NCBI GenBank assembly: GCA_018242525.1
Contig: JAFEBS010000008.1
Coordinates: forward strand, 277,811 to 341,810
Direction of reading: 5' to 3'
DNA length: 64,000 nucleotides
Source of the DNA: Planctomycetota bacterium
GTDB taxonomy: Bacteria > Planctomycetota > Planctomycetia > Planctomycetales > Planctomycetaceae
The translations under genes were made by a program, and so were the position numbers. The notes beneath the pieces are model-generated. The model had not been told where the DNA came from. It saw only the letters and a program-made list of their open reading frames with translations, and did not search any database. Shown in pieces: positions 1 to 9,087 of this stretch. How positions within the stretch are numbered: position 1 is the first letter of the stretch; the number at the start of each line of letters is the position of its first letter.

Positions 1-36
1 CGTGCGGCTCACAAAGTCAGTGCCGCTGGGCACGCA
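1..36. repeat. Truncated REP-like repeat
   Basis: The first 36 bases match, with about five differences, the sequence running from the right arm of a palindrome at 59010-59046 (shared core CACAAAGT.AGTGCC). This is therefore the edge of a dispersed REP-like element cut by the window boundary. The rest of the leader up to the first gene (37-191) shows nothing else I can name. Confidence 0.6.
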
Positions 37-191
37 GCACCCCGTTGATTTCAACCCTGTCCGAAGATTCCCGCCGGTTTTTCGTGCGCGTGTCAACGGT
101 CTGGCCGGATGATACACTGCGGCCACACCGTTTCATGGATCTGACTGTATCTCTGTCGCACACCTGATTGACCGTCGCCGAAATCGTTTCC

Positions 192-1712
192 ATGCCCGAA
201 TCCGCCGCGTCACCACCATTGCTTGATTGTCGCCAGATCGGGGTGCGGTTTGGTGGCGTCGTGGCGCTGCAGGGCGTTGATTTTGACATCCGGCCGGGCG
301 AGGTGCATGGACTGGTCGGATGCAACGGCGCCGGCAAGAGCACATTAATGAAAGTCCTCGCCGGGGTTGTTCCCGAGTACACCGGCGAAATCCAGATTGA
401 TGGAAAACCGGTTCGACTGCACTCGCCCCGGGAAGCCCTCGCTCAAAAGATCGCGATGGTCTATCAGGAACTCTCCGGAATCGGAGCACTCTCGGTTGCC
501 GAAAACCTGTGTCTGGGTCGACAGCCGACCTCGTTCGGGCGAATTGACTGGAGCCGGATGAACCGCGAGGCCGCGGCTTCACTCGCTGAATTGGACATCC
601 AGATTGATGTCCGTCGGCGCCTGGACAGTTATCCACTCGTCATCCGCCAGATGGTCGAAATCGCCCGTGGATTGCATAGCGGGGCGCGCGTCCTGATCCT
701 GGATGAACCGACCAGCGCTCTCAGTCTGCCGGAAGCTCTCCGACTGTTTGAACTGATCGGCAAGCTGAAAACACGCGGTGTCGCGATGGTCTTCATCAGT
801 CACTTCCTGGAAGACGTACTCGCCATCTGTGATCGAGTCACCATCCTGCGCGATGGGCGATTGCTGCAGACGCGGCCCGCTCAAGAACTGGACCGAGCCA
901 CCATCCTGCATCAGATGGTTGGCGAAGAACGCGAGTCCGCGGCCGATGAAAAAACCGAAATCACGCTCCCCCCTGCGGCAACCGGTGCGCCGCGTCTCGC
1001 CATGCGTGGCCTGCAACACGCAGGTCAATTCGCCGACGTGACACTGGATGTCAAGCCGGGTGAATGTCTCGGACTGTATGGGTTCGTCGGTGCCGGGCAC
1101 CAGGAATTGATGCATGCTCTGGCCGGCGCGATCAAGCCAGATCGTGGCGACGTGACTTTGGATGGTCACGCTCTGCGCCTCGGGGATGTCCCCAGTGCCG
1201 TGCGTCAGGGAGTCGTATTTGTCGCGGCGGATCGAGCCCAGACGCTGGCGCGGCGGGCTCCGATCGCACACAATGTCACTCTGGCCCATTTGAAGCGGGC
1301 CCTGGGGGGCTGGATCGTCTGGAACCGGGAATATCACGTCTGCCAGCCGTTGCTTGAACGAGTCGGCTGTCGGCCTCCCAATCCCTCGCTGCGTGCCGGA
1401 TCTCTATCGGGTGGCAACCAGCAAAAGGTGGTCCTGGCGAAGTGGCTCCTCGGACCGATCAAGGTTCTGTTGCTGGAAGAACCGACCCGTGGAATGGATG
1501 TCCACGCCAAAGCGGAAGTCATGGAACTGGTCGCCCAACAGAAGCGGGCCGGTGCCGCCGTCATTCTGGCTTCGACGGAACCGGAATTAATCCTGGCCCA
1601 CTCCGACCGAATCGCAACCTTCGCCCGGGGCCGGATGACGCGGCAGTTTTCGGGACAGCGAGTGACAAAACAAGATTTGATGCACCATGCCGAGGACGAC
1701 GGCACCGGATAG
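192..1712 (+). CDS. Sugar ABC transporter, tandem ATP-binding protein
   Basis: This 506-residue protein is a duplicated ABC ATPase of the RbsA/MglA/XylG family, which powers sugar uptake at the inner membrane. The first ABC half has a good Walker A (GCNGAGKST, residues 43-51) and a Walker B ending LDEPTSAL, but its signature loop is degenerate (YPLVIRQMVEIAR). The second half has the family's usual poor Walker A (GFVGAGHQE) and a perfect signature LSGGNQQK near residue 405, followed by LEEPTRGMD. I chose ATG 192; an in-frame TTG at 168 would add eight residues. The permease follows 93 bp downstream. No periplasmic binding-protein gene is visible, so the sugar is unknown; it may lie to the left of the window. 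Confidence 0.92.
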   Translation: MPESAASPPLLDCRQIGVRFGGVVALQGVDFDIRPGEVHGLVGCNGAGKSTLMKVLAGVVPEYTGEIQIDGKPVRLHSPREALAQKIAMVYQELSGIGALSVAENLCLGRQPTSFGRIDWSRMNREAAASLAELDIQIDVRRRLDSYPLVIRQMVEIARGLHSGARVLILDEPTSALSLPEALRLFELIGKLKTRGVAMVFISHFLEDVLAICDRVTILRDGRLLQTRPAQELDRATILHQMVGEERESAADEKTEITLPPAATGAPRLAMRGLQHAGQFADVTLDVKPGECLGLYGFVGAGHQELMHALAGAIKPDRGDVTLDGHALRLGDVPSAVRQGVVFVAADRAQTLARRAPIAHNVTLAHLKRALGGWIVWNREYHVCQPLLERVGCRPPNPSLRAGSLSGGNQQKVVLAKWLLGPIKVLLLEEPTRGMDVHAKAEVMELVAQQKRAGAAVILASTEPELILAHSDRIATFARGRMTRQFSGQRVTKQDLMHHAEDDGTG

Positions 1713-1805
1713 CAGACCCCTTTGACCACGGACTGCCAGCACCGGCCGGTTGTCCAGGACGCCCGTCTGTTCATGACCTCCCTTCCACTGTGATCCAGAA
1801 GATTC

Positions 1806-2909
1806 ATGAATTCACCGACATTGACCAAAGATGCGAATACCAGTGCACGCCGGCTTTCACTTGCCGACTTTGCACCACTGCTCACGCTGGCCGCCGTCAC
1901 GCTCGTCTTTGCGGTGATGGCCGAAGACTTCATCAGCCTGGGGACCATGACCCTGATCCTGAAACGGGGGGCCGTGCTGGCGATCGTCGCTACAGGACTG
2001 ACGTTCGTGCTGCTGTGTGCCGAAATCGATTTGTCAGTGGGAACGCTGGCGCTCTTGTCCGCGTGTATCTGCGGAGTCCTCTGGGAACAGCCGTTTGCCG
2101 CAGGCCCGAAGGGATTGGGGGAAGGGAGTGATCTGGATGTCTGCATTGTGGTGGCGATCCCGTTCCTGATTGCCCTGGTTCTGGGTTTGCTGTCCGGCGG
2201 CCTGACCGTGTCATCGGGACTGCCGAGTTTCATCATTACGCTGGCCATGATGAACATTGCCGTCGGCCTGGCGAAGTTCCTGACGCTCAGTCAGAAATAC
2301 AATGTTCCGCCCATGCTGAAGCGGCTGGGGAATTCCGCTCTGATGGAATTCGGAACTTTGAAAATCCCGCAGAGTGCCGCGTTGGCAGCGGTGGTGATGC
2401 TGGTCGCTCACCTGGTCCTGCAGCACACGCGGTTTGGCCGTTACGTGTACATGACCGGGGGGAATCGTCAGGCCGCTCGACTGGCAGGGGTTCGGACCGA
2501 ACAGATAGTTGTGGCGTGCCTGGTGATCTGTGCCTGGTGTGCCGCCTGCGGAGGCCTCGTGAACGCGGGCCGTCTGGAAGGAGTCAGCCTGGACCAGAAT
2601 GCCGATCTGCTGCTGGATGCCGTGGCCTGTGTGGTCCTGGGTGGCACGAGTCTGTTCGGCGGAGAAGGGGGCATCGGCCGCACGCTGATCGGGGTCCTGA
2701 CATTCACCGTCTTACGAGTCGGCCTGGATGCGGTGAACCCCGAACGATTGATCAAGTTCTCGTCTGTCCTTCCCAAGGCCTGGAAGGATGCCTGGTTGCA
2801 GCAAAGCTGGGTGACCTCGTTCGATCTGTTGCGTCCGTTCCTGCTGGGGATCGTGCTGCTGCTCGCGCTGGTCATCCATGGTCGACTGGTCAAGAAACAT
2901 CGGGACTGA
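1806..2909 (+). CDS. Sugar ABC transporter permease (RbsC/XylH-like)
   Basis: This 367-residue hydrophobic protein is the membrane channel partner of the preceding ATPase. Several transmembrane helices are evident, with the BPD_transp_2 family hallmarks: EIDLSVG near residue 75, a TGGN segment followed by RLAGV near residue 220, and a late VVLGGTSLFGGEGG stretch. Length and hydrophobic pattern fit RbsC/XylH-type permeases. An extra soluble-looking segment near the C-terminus (after VNPERLIKF) lies before the last helix. It forms an operon with the ATPase and converges with the next gene, leaving 28 bp that contain a short GAACC/GGTTC stem at 2924-2939. Confidence 0.9.
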   Translation: MNSPTLTKDANTSARRLSLADFAPLLTLAAVTLVFAVMAEDFISLGTMTLILKRGAVLAIVATGLTFVLLCAEIDLSVGTLALLSACICGVLWEQPFAAGPKGLGEGSDLDVCIVVAIPFLIALVLGLLSGGLTVSSGLPSFIITLAMMNIAVGLAKFLTLSQKYNVPPMLKRLGNSALMEFGTLKIPQSAALAAVVMLVAHLVLQHTRFGRYVYMTGGNRQAARLAGVRTEQIVVACLVICAWCAACGGLVNAGRLEGVSLDQNADLLLDAVACVVLGGTSLFGGEGGIGRTLIGVLTFTVLRVGLDAVNPERLIKFSSVLPKAWKDAWLQQSWVTSFDLLRPFLLGIVLLLALVIHGRLVKKHRD

Positions 2910-2937
2910 GGCTGGTCGTTCGCGAACCCGCCGCGGT

Positions 2938-3939
2938 TCACGGGATCTTGAACTTCACGATCCGTTGATTCCCGGCGTCGCAGATGTACAGATGACCGTT
3001 CCGGTCGAATGCCATGCCGTGCGGATGCAGCAGATCGCCTCCTTCGAGTCCGGTGCCGGTGATTCCGAACAGGTATTTGCCGGATGTCTCGAAGAATTGA
3101 ACGCGATCGTTCAGGCTGCTGACGAGCACTCGATCCTGTGAATCGATCGCGATTCCAATCGGGCCGAACGACTGCGGGAAGTTACTGAACTGATATGCAC
3201 CGAATCCACCCGGCTCATCTCCCTTGTCGCCCCATTTGGCGAGGAACATTCCGTCGGCGGTGAACTGCTGCACGCGGCCCTGAATCCCTTCCGTGGTGTA
3301 CAGCCGTCCCTGACTGTCCTGGGCCAGGAAATGCGGTCCACCGAAGCGGGAACCCTTGGCACCCAGGCCATCGAACTGGCCGGCTTCGGCTCTGTATCCG
3401 CCCCATTGACCGAGATATTTTCCGTCGCTCGTAAACTTCTGCACGCGGTGATTGCATTGATCGCAGATCAGAAGGATCCCCTTCCGGGGAAAGAGGATTC
3501 CGCCAGGCTGGCTGAATTCGCCGTCACCGGCCCCTTTGGTTCCCCACTCACGCACGACCTCACCGGAGTCTCGATAGACGACGACCCGATTCTGGTTCAT
3601 ATAGGTCAAGTAGATCAGATCCGCATCGTCGATGGCGATCCCACCGATGATCGTACTTTTCCGTTCGGGCTTGTCGCGCGGCAGGTCGAAGCCGCCCAGG
3701 TGCTTGCCGTCGGTCGAAAACTTCTGCACGCGCGCATTATTCAGGTCCGTAACGAATAACTCGTCTTTCGAATTGAACGCGAGTCCGATTGGCGAATAGA
3801 ACTCACCGGGAGCATCTCCCTTCTTGCCCCATTCCAACAGAAACTTGGGAGATACCGGATCTGCGGCGCTCGTGATGCCAGGAACCGAAGCGAGCACGAT
3901 CGCGAGCACCATCGGAGTCAAAGACGTGAGAGATCGCAT
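2938..3939 (-). CDS. Exported NHL-repeat beta-propeller protein
   Basis: The 333-residue product begins with a signal peptide (hydrophobic MVLAIVLASVPGITSAA). It then shows six NHL-type repeats, recognisable by G.F..P.G.A.D..... and N.RVQKF..DGK.L motifs (for example CDQCNHRVQKF, and CDAGNQRIVKF at the C-terminus). Such six-bladed propellers bind ligands or proteins, and in planctomycetes they are usually exported and lie near sugar-oxidation or cytochrome-like genes, as here. The upstream 1152-residue haem protein ends 38 bp before this gene, so co-transcription is likely. There are no catalytic residues I can assign. A GGAG ribosome-binding site precedes ATG 3939. Confidence 0.88.
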   Translation of the reverse strand: MRSLTSLTPMVLAIVLASVPGITSAADPVSPKFLLEWGKKGDAPGEFYSPIGLAFNSKDELFVTDLNNARVQKFSTDGKHLGGFDLPRDKPERKSTIIGGIAIDDADLIYLTYMNQNRVVVYRDSGEVVREWGTKGAGDGEFSQPGGILFPRKGILLICDQCNHRVQKFTSDGKYLGQWGGYRAEAGQFDGLGAKGSRFGGPHFLAQDSQGRLYTTEGIQGRVQQFTADGMFLAKWGDKGDEPGGFGAYQFSNFPQSFGPIGIAIDSQDRVLVSSLNDRVQFFETSGKYLFGITGTGLEGGDLLHPHGMAFDRNGHLYICDAGNQRIVKFKIP

Positions 3940-3977
3940 CCGCTGTCTCCAGAAGGCCGGGATCTGTTCTCGCAGTT

Positions 3978-6900
3978 CTATTTTCCAGATGCAAACTGAA
4001 CCTGAGCCCCCGAACCTGCGACGTCCAGCAATTCCAGCCGCACAGGATTCTGGCGTGTCAGCAGATTGACCGACAGCGTCACGACATGTTCACCGACGGT
4101 CACCGGTAATTCCAGTCGATCACGCAGATCCACGGGCTTCCCATCAATCCAGAGTTGCAAGCCGGTCAGGTCCGTCACGGCCAACCCCACGGAGCCTGCT
4201 GTCGTGACGTTCATTCGACAGCGCAGGAATCCGACCTTGCGAGCCGCCTCGCCCAGCCGTTCCTTCAATGTGAAGTCGAGGATATCACGGACCGGCATCG
4301 CTCCGGCGACCGAACTGTAAGCGGGAACCCAGACCAGGCCCCGGTCATCGGAGATCACCTGAGTATCACTGGTCCGATACAGACGTGTATAGGTGTCGTT
4401 GGTCGGTTGCAACGTTTCCCAGCGCCGGACGACGCGCGCGGTTACGGCTGCGTACGGGCCGGGCTTGCCCAGTTCGGACAGGAACCGGACCAGATCAATC
4501 AACTCGGCCCGCGTCAACTTGTCCACCAGGCCGACCGGCATCAGTGACGTTCCGGGAGACTGCTCGTCGATCTTCGACAACGGGATCATGATCTCGCGAT
4601 CCTCGACATCACGCACCAGCAGGTCGGTGTCCGTCTGGCGGACCTTGACCCCTGTGATGACCTTGCCGTCATCTGTCTGGACGACGACCGAGTGATACCC
4701 TTCCTTGACCGCCTTGTTTGGCTGCAGGATCGAATCGACCAGGTAATCGATCTGCGCGCTGGACCCGATACTGACCAGATCCGGACCGACTCGACCTCCC
4801 GCACCGCCGACGGCGTGACATTTCAAACAGTTCAATTCGCTACGGCGGAAGATCTCTTCCCCATGGGCCGCACTGCCGGTCTCCTTGATCAACGCGACGA
4901 GTGCCGACATCTCGTCTGGGGTGAGCATCTTGGCCATACTGACAATGTTGCCGGCTTTGCTGATCGCTTCGGTCAATTTGACTTCCTGCCGACCGGATCC
5001 CGTGACCGTTCGCAAAGCGATCTTGGCGGCGTCTTCCGACAGTTTTTGATCGACGAGTGCAGCCGCCAGGACATCAGGTCCACCTTTATGCTGCAGAAAA
5101 GCGTTGGTCACGTGAGCCTGGGCTCCGGAGTCGAGGGAACCGTTGAACCAGGCAATCGACAGCCTGGCCGCGCTGGGGGTATCCAGCGGAACCAGCAGCG
5201 CCAGGGCATTGGCCCGGATCGATTCCGGTTCGGCCTCGGACGTGCAGATCGACGTCAGGAGTTCCTTGCTGGCGGCACCGCCCAACTGGGCAACGGCCTG
5301 CAGGGCGGTCATGCGTGCTCCGGCATCCAGTTGCCGGTCTTGAGCATTCGCTGTCACGGGACCACGCAAAGATTCCAGCTTCCAGGCTCCGGCACATTCG
5401 ACGGCCGCCATGCGCAGAGCGGTATTGCCAGACTTCATCGAATTCGCCAGCGCACCGAGATCGCCCGCAGGCTGTACATTGCGGAACCGCTTGGCATTCG
5501 CCAGCGTTTGCAACAACGTGGCCGCGTTGTCAGCCGGAGTCTCCGCGGCCTGAGCCAGATCGAAGACCAGCTTCAATTGATCGCCGTTCCCCAGCGCAGC
5601 CACAGACTCCAGCAGCGGCTCCTGCAACTCCGCGGGAATCTTTCCTTCCTTCAGCTTCAGCAACAATGGGGGAATTGCTGCTCCGGCTTCCGCGGACTTC
5701 ACTGCAATCAAAAGCCGATGAACATGGCCTTCGAAATCAAAGCTGCCCTCGACCACGGCCGGCAGCCAGACCGGGGCCAGTTCGCGACTGGTCTGCCACA
5801 AGGCGTAGTCAGCAAATTGATCCAGCCGGCGATCGGCTGCCCGCAAGGCGAGTTTGGCGGCCCGCAGTTCCCGGAATTCGGACAGGGCCCGGATTGCTTC
5901 CAACTGCACTCGGGGATGCTTGTCCGCGATGGCGACTTCCAGCCAGTCCAACGCCGCGGGAAGCTGAGCTTTCCAATGAGGCACCACACGAACAGCGGCG
6001 GCCCGCGCCTGCGGTGTCTTCGATTTCAAAACCGCTTCCAGCAGAGCGGGATTGGGGACGTCGATGGATTGATAGGTCCACAGCCCTTCCAACCGGTGGT
6101 GTTCGAATTGCGGGTCGCGTTGATCCAGGTTCCGGATCCAGGCGTCCAGTGCGGGCAAAACCGTGTCGGCCCCCATTTCCTTCAGGACGCGTTTGGCGTG
6201 CTGGCGTTCATACGTCTCCGGCGACTTGAGTGAATTCAGCAGAGTTGCCGCATTGCTGCCGACCAGTTTTGGTCGAGGAACGGTCTTGCGTCCCTTGGCG
6301 GTGACTCGCCAGATGCGTCCGTGAGTGTGGTCTCGACGAGGATCGCGGAAGTCGACTTCACCGTGCTGAATGATCGGGTTGTACCAGTCAGCGATATAGA
6401 TCGCTCCGTCCGGTCCCTGTTTCACATCGATTGGCCGGAAGGCCACATGCTGCGTACTGATCAGGTCCTGCTGCTGGCGCGCGGCGAAGCCCGATCCATC
6501 TTCGCTCAACACAAACCGGCAGACCCGGTGACCGCGGAAGTCGTGAGTGATCAGGTTTCCCTGCCAGTTATCGGGAAGATGGCGGCCATCCACCATTTCC
6601 AGGCCGCAATACTTCGGGCTGCCCGGATTCAGTCCGTGCAGAATCCGCGGGACACCGTAGACGGCCGGATACGCAGCGCCGGGCACGACGTAGTTGATCC
6701 CTTCGCCACCAGCACCATCCGTGGCGAACGATTGCCCCCAGCGATCGAAGACGTGGCCCCAGGTGTTGACCCAACCCCGCGCGAAGACTTCCAGCCGCAT
6801 GGTTTCGGGACGAAACTGCCAGATCCCTCCCGCATTCAACCGGCGGACGCCATACGGTGTTTCCACATGGCTGTGGATGTAGATCGACTGGTTCATGTAC

Positions 6901-7436
6901 AGCATCCCGTCCATGCCCCAGCGAAATGTGTGCAGGATATGGTGCGTGTCTTCCGTGCCGAAGCCGCTCAGAACAATCCGCGACTGATCCGCCTTGCCGT
7001 CCCCATCCGTGTCCTGGAAATGAACGACTTCCGTGCTGTTGGCGACATAGGCACCGCCATCACCTGGCTCGACGGCGGTGGGAATCAGCAGTCCGTCGGC
7101 AAATACCGTCGTCTTGTCCGCCGTGCCGTCTCCATCGGTATCTTCCAGGACCAGGATCTTGTCGTTGGCCTTCTGACCCGGAGCAATCTGCGGATAAACC
7201 TCGGACGCCGCCACCCACAATCGACCCTGGGGATCAAAGTTGATCTGGATCGGCTTGTGCAGCTTGGGATCCGCGGCAAACAGGTTGACTTCAAATCCGT
7301 CCGCCACAACGAACGACTTGCGCTCCTCTTCCGGGTCGGGAATGGGAATGTCTTTCAATTCCCGTTGAGCGAACAGATTCTGAGCGATCAGCAGCAGCAG
7401 GCAGATCGAATTGCAAAACGGACCAACGCGATTCAT
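3978..7436 (-). CDS. PVC-type membrane-bound dehydrogenase/HEAT/haem-binding protein
   Basis: This 1152-residue exported protein has the standard planctomycete architecture. A signal peptide (CNSICLLLLIAQNLFAQ) comes first. A beta-propeller of the sugar-dehydrogenase-like 'putative membrane-bound dehydrogenase' family follows to about residue 400, with calcium-like DTDGDG segments. An alpha-helical HEAT-like region spans about 400-830. A single haem-c motif CLKCH lies near residue 867, inside the PVC-type haem-binding domain (TIGR02603 type, GPDLVSIGS and LIDLVRFL). A C-terminal beta-rich tail of about 150 residues closes it. It probably oxidises or binds a carbohydrate in the periplasm and passes electrons to the haem. 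ATG 7436 is preferred over TTG 7451 because it starts directly at the leader. The substrate is unknown. Confidence 0.92.
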   Translation of the reverse strand: MNRVGPFCNSICLLLLIAQNLFAQRELKDIPIPDPEEERKSFVVADGFEVNLFAADPKLHKPIQINFDPQGRLWVAASEVYPQIAPGQKANDKILVLEDTDGDGTADKTTVFADGLLIPTAVEPGDGGAYVANSTEVVHFQDTDGDGKADQSRIVLSGFGTEDTHHILHTFRWGMDGMLYMNQSIYIHSHVETPYGVRRLNAGGIWQFRPETMRLEVFARGWVNTWGHVFDRWGQSFATDGAGGEGINYVVPGAAYPAVYGVPRILHGLNPGSPKYCGLEMVDGRHLPDNWQGNLITHDFRGHRVCRFVLSEDGSGFAARQQQDLISTQHVAFRPIDVKQGPDGAIYIADWYNPIIQHGEVDFRDPRRDHTHGRIWRVTAKGRKTVPRPKLVGSNAATLLNSLKSPETYERQHAKRVLKEMGADTVLPALDAWIRNLDQRDPQFEHHRLEGLWTYQSIDVPNPALLEAVLKSKTPQARAAAVRVVPHWKAQLPAALDWLEVAIADKHPRVQLEAIRALSEFRELRAAKLALRAADRRLDQFADYALWQTSRELAPVWLPAVVEGSFDFEGHVHRLLIAVKSAEAGAAIPPLLLKLKEGKIPAELQEPLLESVAALGNGDQLKLVFDLAQAAETPADNAATLLQTLANAKRFRNVQPAGDLGALANSMKSGNTALRMAAVECAGAWKLESLRGPVTANAQDRQLDAGARMTALQAVAQLGGAASKELLTSICTSEAEPESIRANALALLVPLDTPSAARLSIAWFNGSLDSGAQAHVTNAFLQHKGGPDVLAAALVDQKLSEDAAKIALRTVTGSGRQEVKLTEAISKAGNIVSMAKMLTPDEMSALVALIKETGSAAHGEEIFRRSELNCLKCHAVGGAGGRVGPDLVSIGSSAQIDYLVDSILQPNKAVKEGYHSVVVQTDDGKVITGVKVRQTDTDLLVRDVEDREIMIPLSKIDEQSPGTSLMPVGLVDKLTRAELIDLVRFLSELGKPGPYAAVTARVVRRWETLQPTNDTYTRLYRTSDTQVISDDRGLVWVPAYSSVAGAMPVRDILDFTLKERLGEAARKVGFLRCRMNVTTAGSVGLAVTDLTGLQLWIDGKPVDLRDRLELPVTVGEHVVTLSVNLLTRQNPVRLELLDVAGSGAQVQFASGK

Positions 7437-7496
7437 GACAACAAATTCCAAATGGCGGTTTAACGTCAGATTGCAGAAAATGACGGTGCTAAAGAG

Positions 7497-8399
7497 TTAC
7501 TGCTTTTTCAGTTCGTCAATTCTCAATTCGATCTGTTCGACCAGAGGATCGAACTGGGCGATTTCCACCGCGTTGTTCCCCTGTTCGTGTTTGCGGAACC
7601 CCGTCAGATAGGTGATGTTCTGGGGTCGCCAGCGATAGAAGAACAGCCTGTTCTTTTCCACGATCAGATGCCGAATCTGTTCTTCCTGTGCCGACGTGAA
7701 TCCGCGGGTTGGCAGTTTCTGTTGCGACCGAATCGCCTGGGCCACGGCCGCATAACCGCCGGGGCCGAAGTGCATCCCATTCTCGGTCAGGTTTTTGGCC
7801 GCCGGCGGAATGGCGAACAGGTCGATGATCGGAGCCTGACGACGCGCGGCAAGTTGCCGGATCGCCTCGACATACCTGGCCAGCATCGCATTTTGACGAC
7901 TGGCATCGGGCAATGGCGGTGCCGGTTTTTCGAGGCGCGTCGGTGTGAGAAACACCAGTCGGGCACCGGTGGGCTGGAGATCGTCGCACAGCTTTTCGTA
8001 TTGCCTGATGAACGGTTCCAGACCGGCATCCCCCGCATAGGATTCGTTCTGACCGTATCCGAGCAGGATGACCGTCGGCTTCAGTTCCTTCACCAGATCC
8101 ATCATGCGCTGATAACCAACCTGCGGAGGGTCGAAGATGCCTCGCGAGTCCGCCCAGACGGTATCACCGCTCCAGCCAAGATTGCGAAACATGACCTTGC
8201 GATCCGGCCAAGCCATGGTCAGCGCCGTTTCGATGTAGCCAAACTGGCCTTCCCGTTCGATAAAGGTCGCCCCCAGCAGCACGACCCGATCCTTGTCCTT
8301 CAACTCGAACCGTTCGGCACCGGATGCCAATCCGGCGAATTGAGTGAGAATCATCCCGGCAAGCCAGACGACCCGACCGCAACTTCGACCACAAATCAC
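7497..8399 (-). CDS. Exported SGNH/GDSL-like hydrolase family protein
   Basis: A roughly 300-residue protein of the SGNH hydrolase fold. Block I reads LLGATFIER where GDS is expected. Block II is RNLGWSGDT, block III GYGQNES, and the last block ENGMHFGPGGY. The nucleophile serine is not in the canonical place (GAT rather than GDS) and the Asp of the DxxH motif is Asn, so activity is uncertain. Planctomycetes carry many such variants beside PVC haem proteins. A hydrophobic leader (VVWLAGMILTQFAGLASGA) implies export. The start is unclear: GTG 8399 gives a normal signal peptide, while an upstream codon at 8534 would add an implausible extension. It lies 60 bp upstream of the haem protein in the same direction. 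Confidence 0.75.
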   Translation of the reverse strand: MICGRSCGRVVWLAGMILTQFAGLASGAERFELKDKDRVVLLGATFIEREGQFGYIETALTMAWPDRKVMFRNLGWSGDTVWADSRGIFDPPQVGYQRMMDLVKELKPTVILLGYGQNESYAGDAGLEPFIRQYEKLCDDLQPTGARLVFLTPTRLEKPAPPLPDASRQNAMLARYVEAIRQLAARRQAPIIDLFAIPPAAKNLTENGMHFGPGGYAAVAQAIRSQQKLPTRGFTSAQEEQIRHLIVEKNRLFFYRWRPQNITYLTGFRKHEQGNNAVEIAQFDPLVEQIELRIDELKKQ

Positions 8400-8674
8400 A
8401 ATGTCACTCCGAGTTGTGGCATCTGCCGCCCTGCCAGACGGTGTTGCCAATGCGTCGACGTTCACGAAAACGTCCCGGCGAAATCGCCAGAGAACGAAAC
8501 ACCCATTCTGTTCTGGCCACCCACTGAGTCGCAAGCGAGTGAACCCGATTGGCAGGGCGAGTATCGTTTTGGCGATGCACGCTCAGTCTCAGGACCGATA
8601 AGCCAGGGTGAATCACGGTGGCGTGAATTGCCGTCACCTTCACCCTGCCTTGGTTTCCGAGTGCGAGGAATTGT
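8400..8674. other. Intergenic leader before the island
   Basis: About 275 bases between the probable start of the SGNH-like gene and the left direct repeat. I see no convincing gene, palindrome or promoter here. Confidence 0.4.
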
Positions 8675-8958
8675 TTTCATGAGGTGTGCCTGACATGCGA
8701 TTTCGATTTTTTCCCCTCGCGATTGGTGTGCTACTAGCTAGCCGTTACCGCAGGTGTCTTGTTGACGAACCGCTGCTGGGCGCACTGGTATGAGCTTGGT
8801 CCGTCGAAAGACGAGTGGGGGTTGAAGTACGACGGGGAATTGGAAGCCGCCCCAGGCGACAAGCTGACCGTCCAGTTCACAATTGCTTATCAAGGGAGAC
8901 TCAAACCCATTCATTCAGTCTTCGTGATGGCTCTCAGCAATCCAGATAACCGTGGCAG
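8675..8958 (+). repeat. Left copy of the island-flanking direct repeat
   Basis: This segment starts with TTTCATGAGGTGTGCC and is nearly identical to 14993-15371 on the other side of the methyltransferase/ATPase island. The right copy carries about 95 additional bases, most of them a 76-bp palindromic insertion. Homology ends abruptly just after TCCAGAT (8947-8958). The geometry resembles an integration duplication or the product of a recombination that bracketed the island. Confidence 0.85.
8694..8958 (+). pseudogene. Truncated, frameshifted copy of the small secreted protein
   Basis: From ATG 8694 the leader MRFRFFPLAIGVLL is readable, but the frame then diverges and stops at about 8793. 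The conserved part (AHWYELGPSKDEWGLKYDG) continues in another frame and loses homology after about residue PDN at 8950. The intact relative is at 15013-15648. The 3' two-fifths of the gene are missing, replaced by island DNA. This looks like a dead remnant left by insertion of the island. Confidence 0.8.
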
Positions 8959-9087
8959 AGCGGCGAGGAAACTGTCAGGAAACTGCACCGAGAATCGGGT
9001 CAGTCCTGGGCTGTACATCACAGCCGCGACTGAAAGTGATCTAAGCATTTGTTCGGCGCAGCTGACTTTTATTTGTGAGAACATTCA

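Noticed and set aside
4692..6233. Long plus-strand open frame (513 codons)
   Set aside because: It lies wholly antisense to the PVC haem-protein gene, is rich in Gln/Arg/Gly, and matches no domain; a shadow of high-G+C codon usage.
6321..7463. Long plus-strand open frame (380 codons)
   Set aside because: Also antisense to the haem-protein gene, which has a clear signal peptide and propeller in the other strand.
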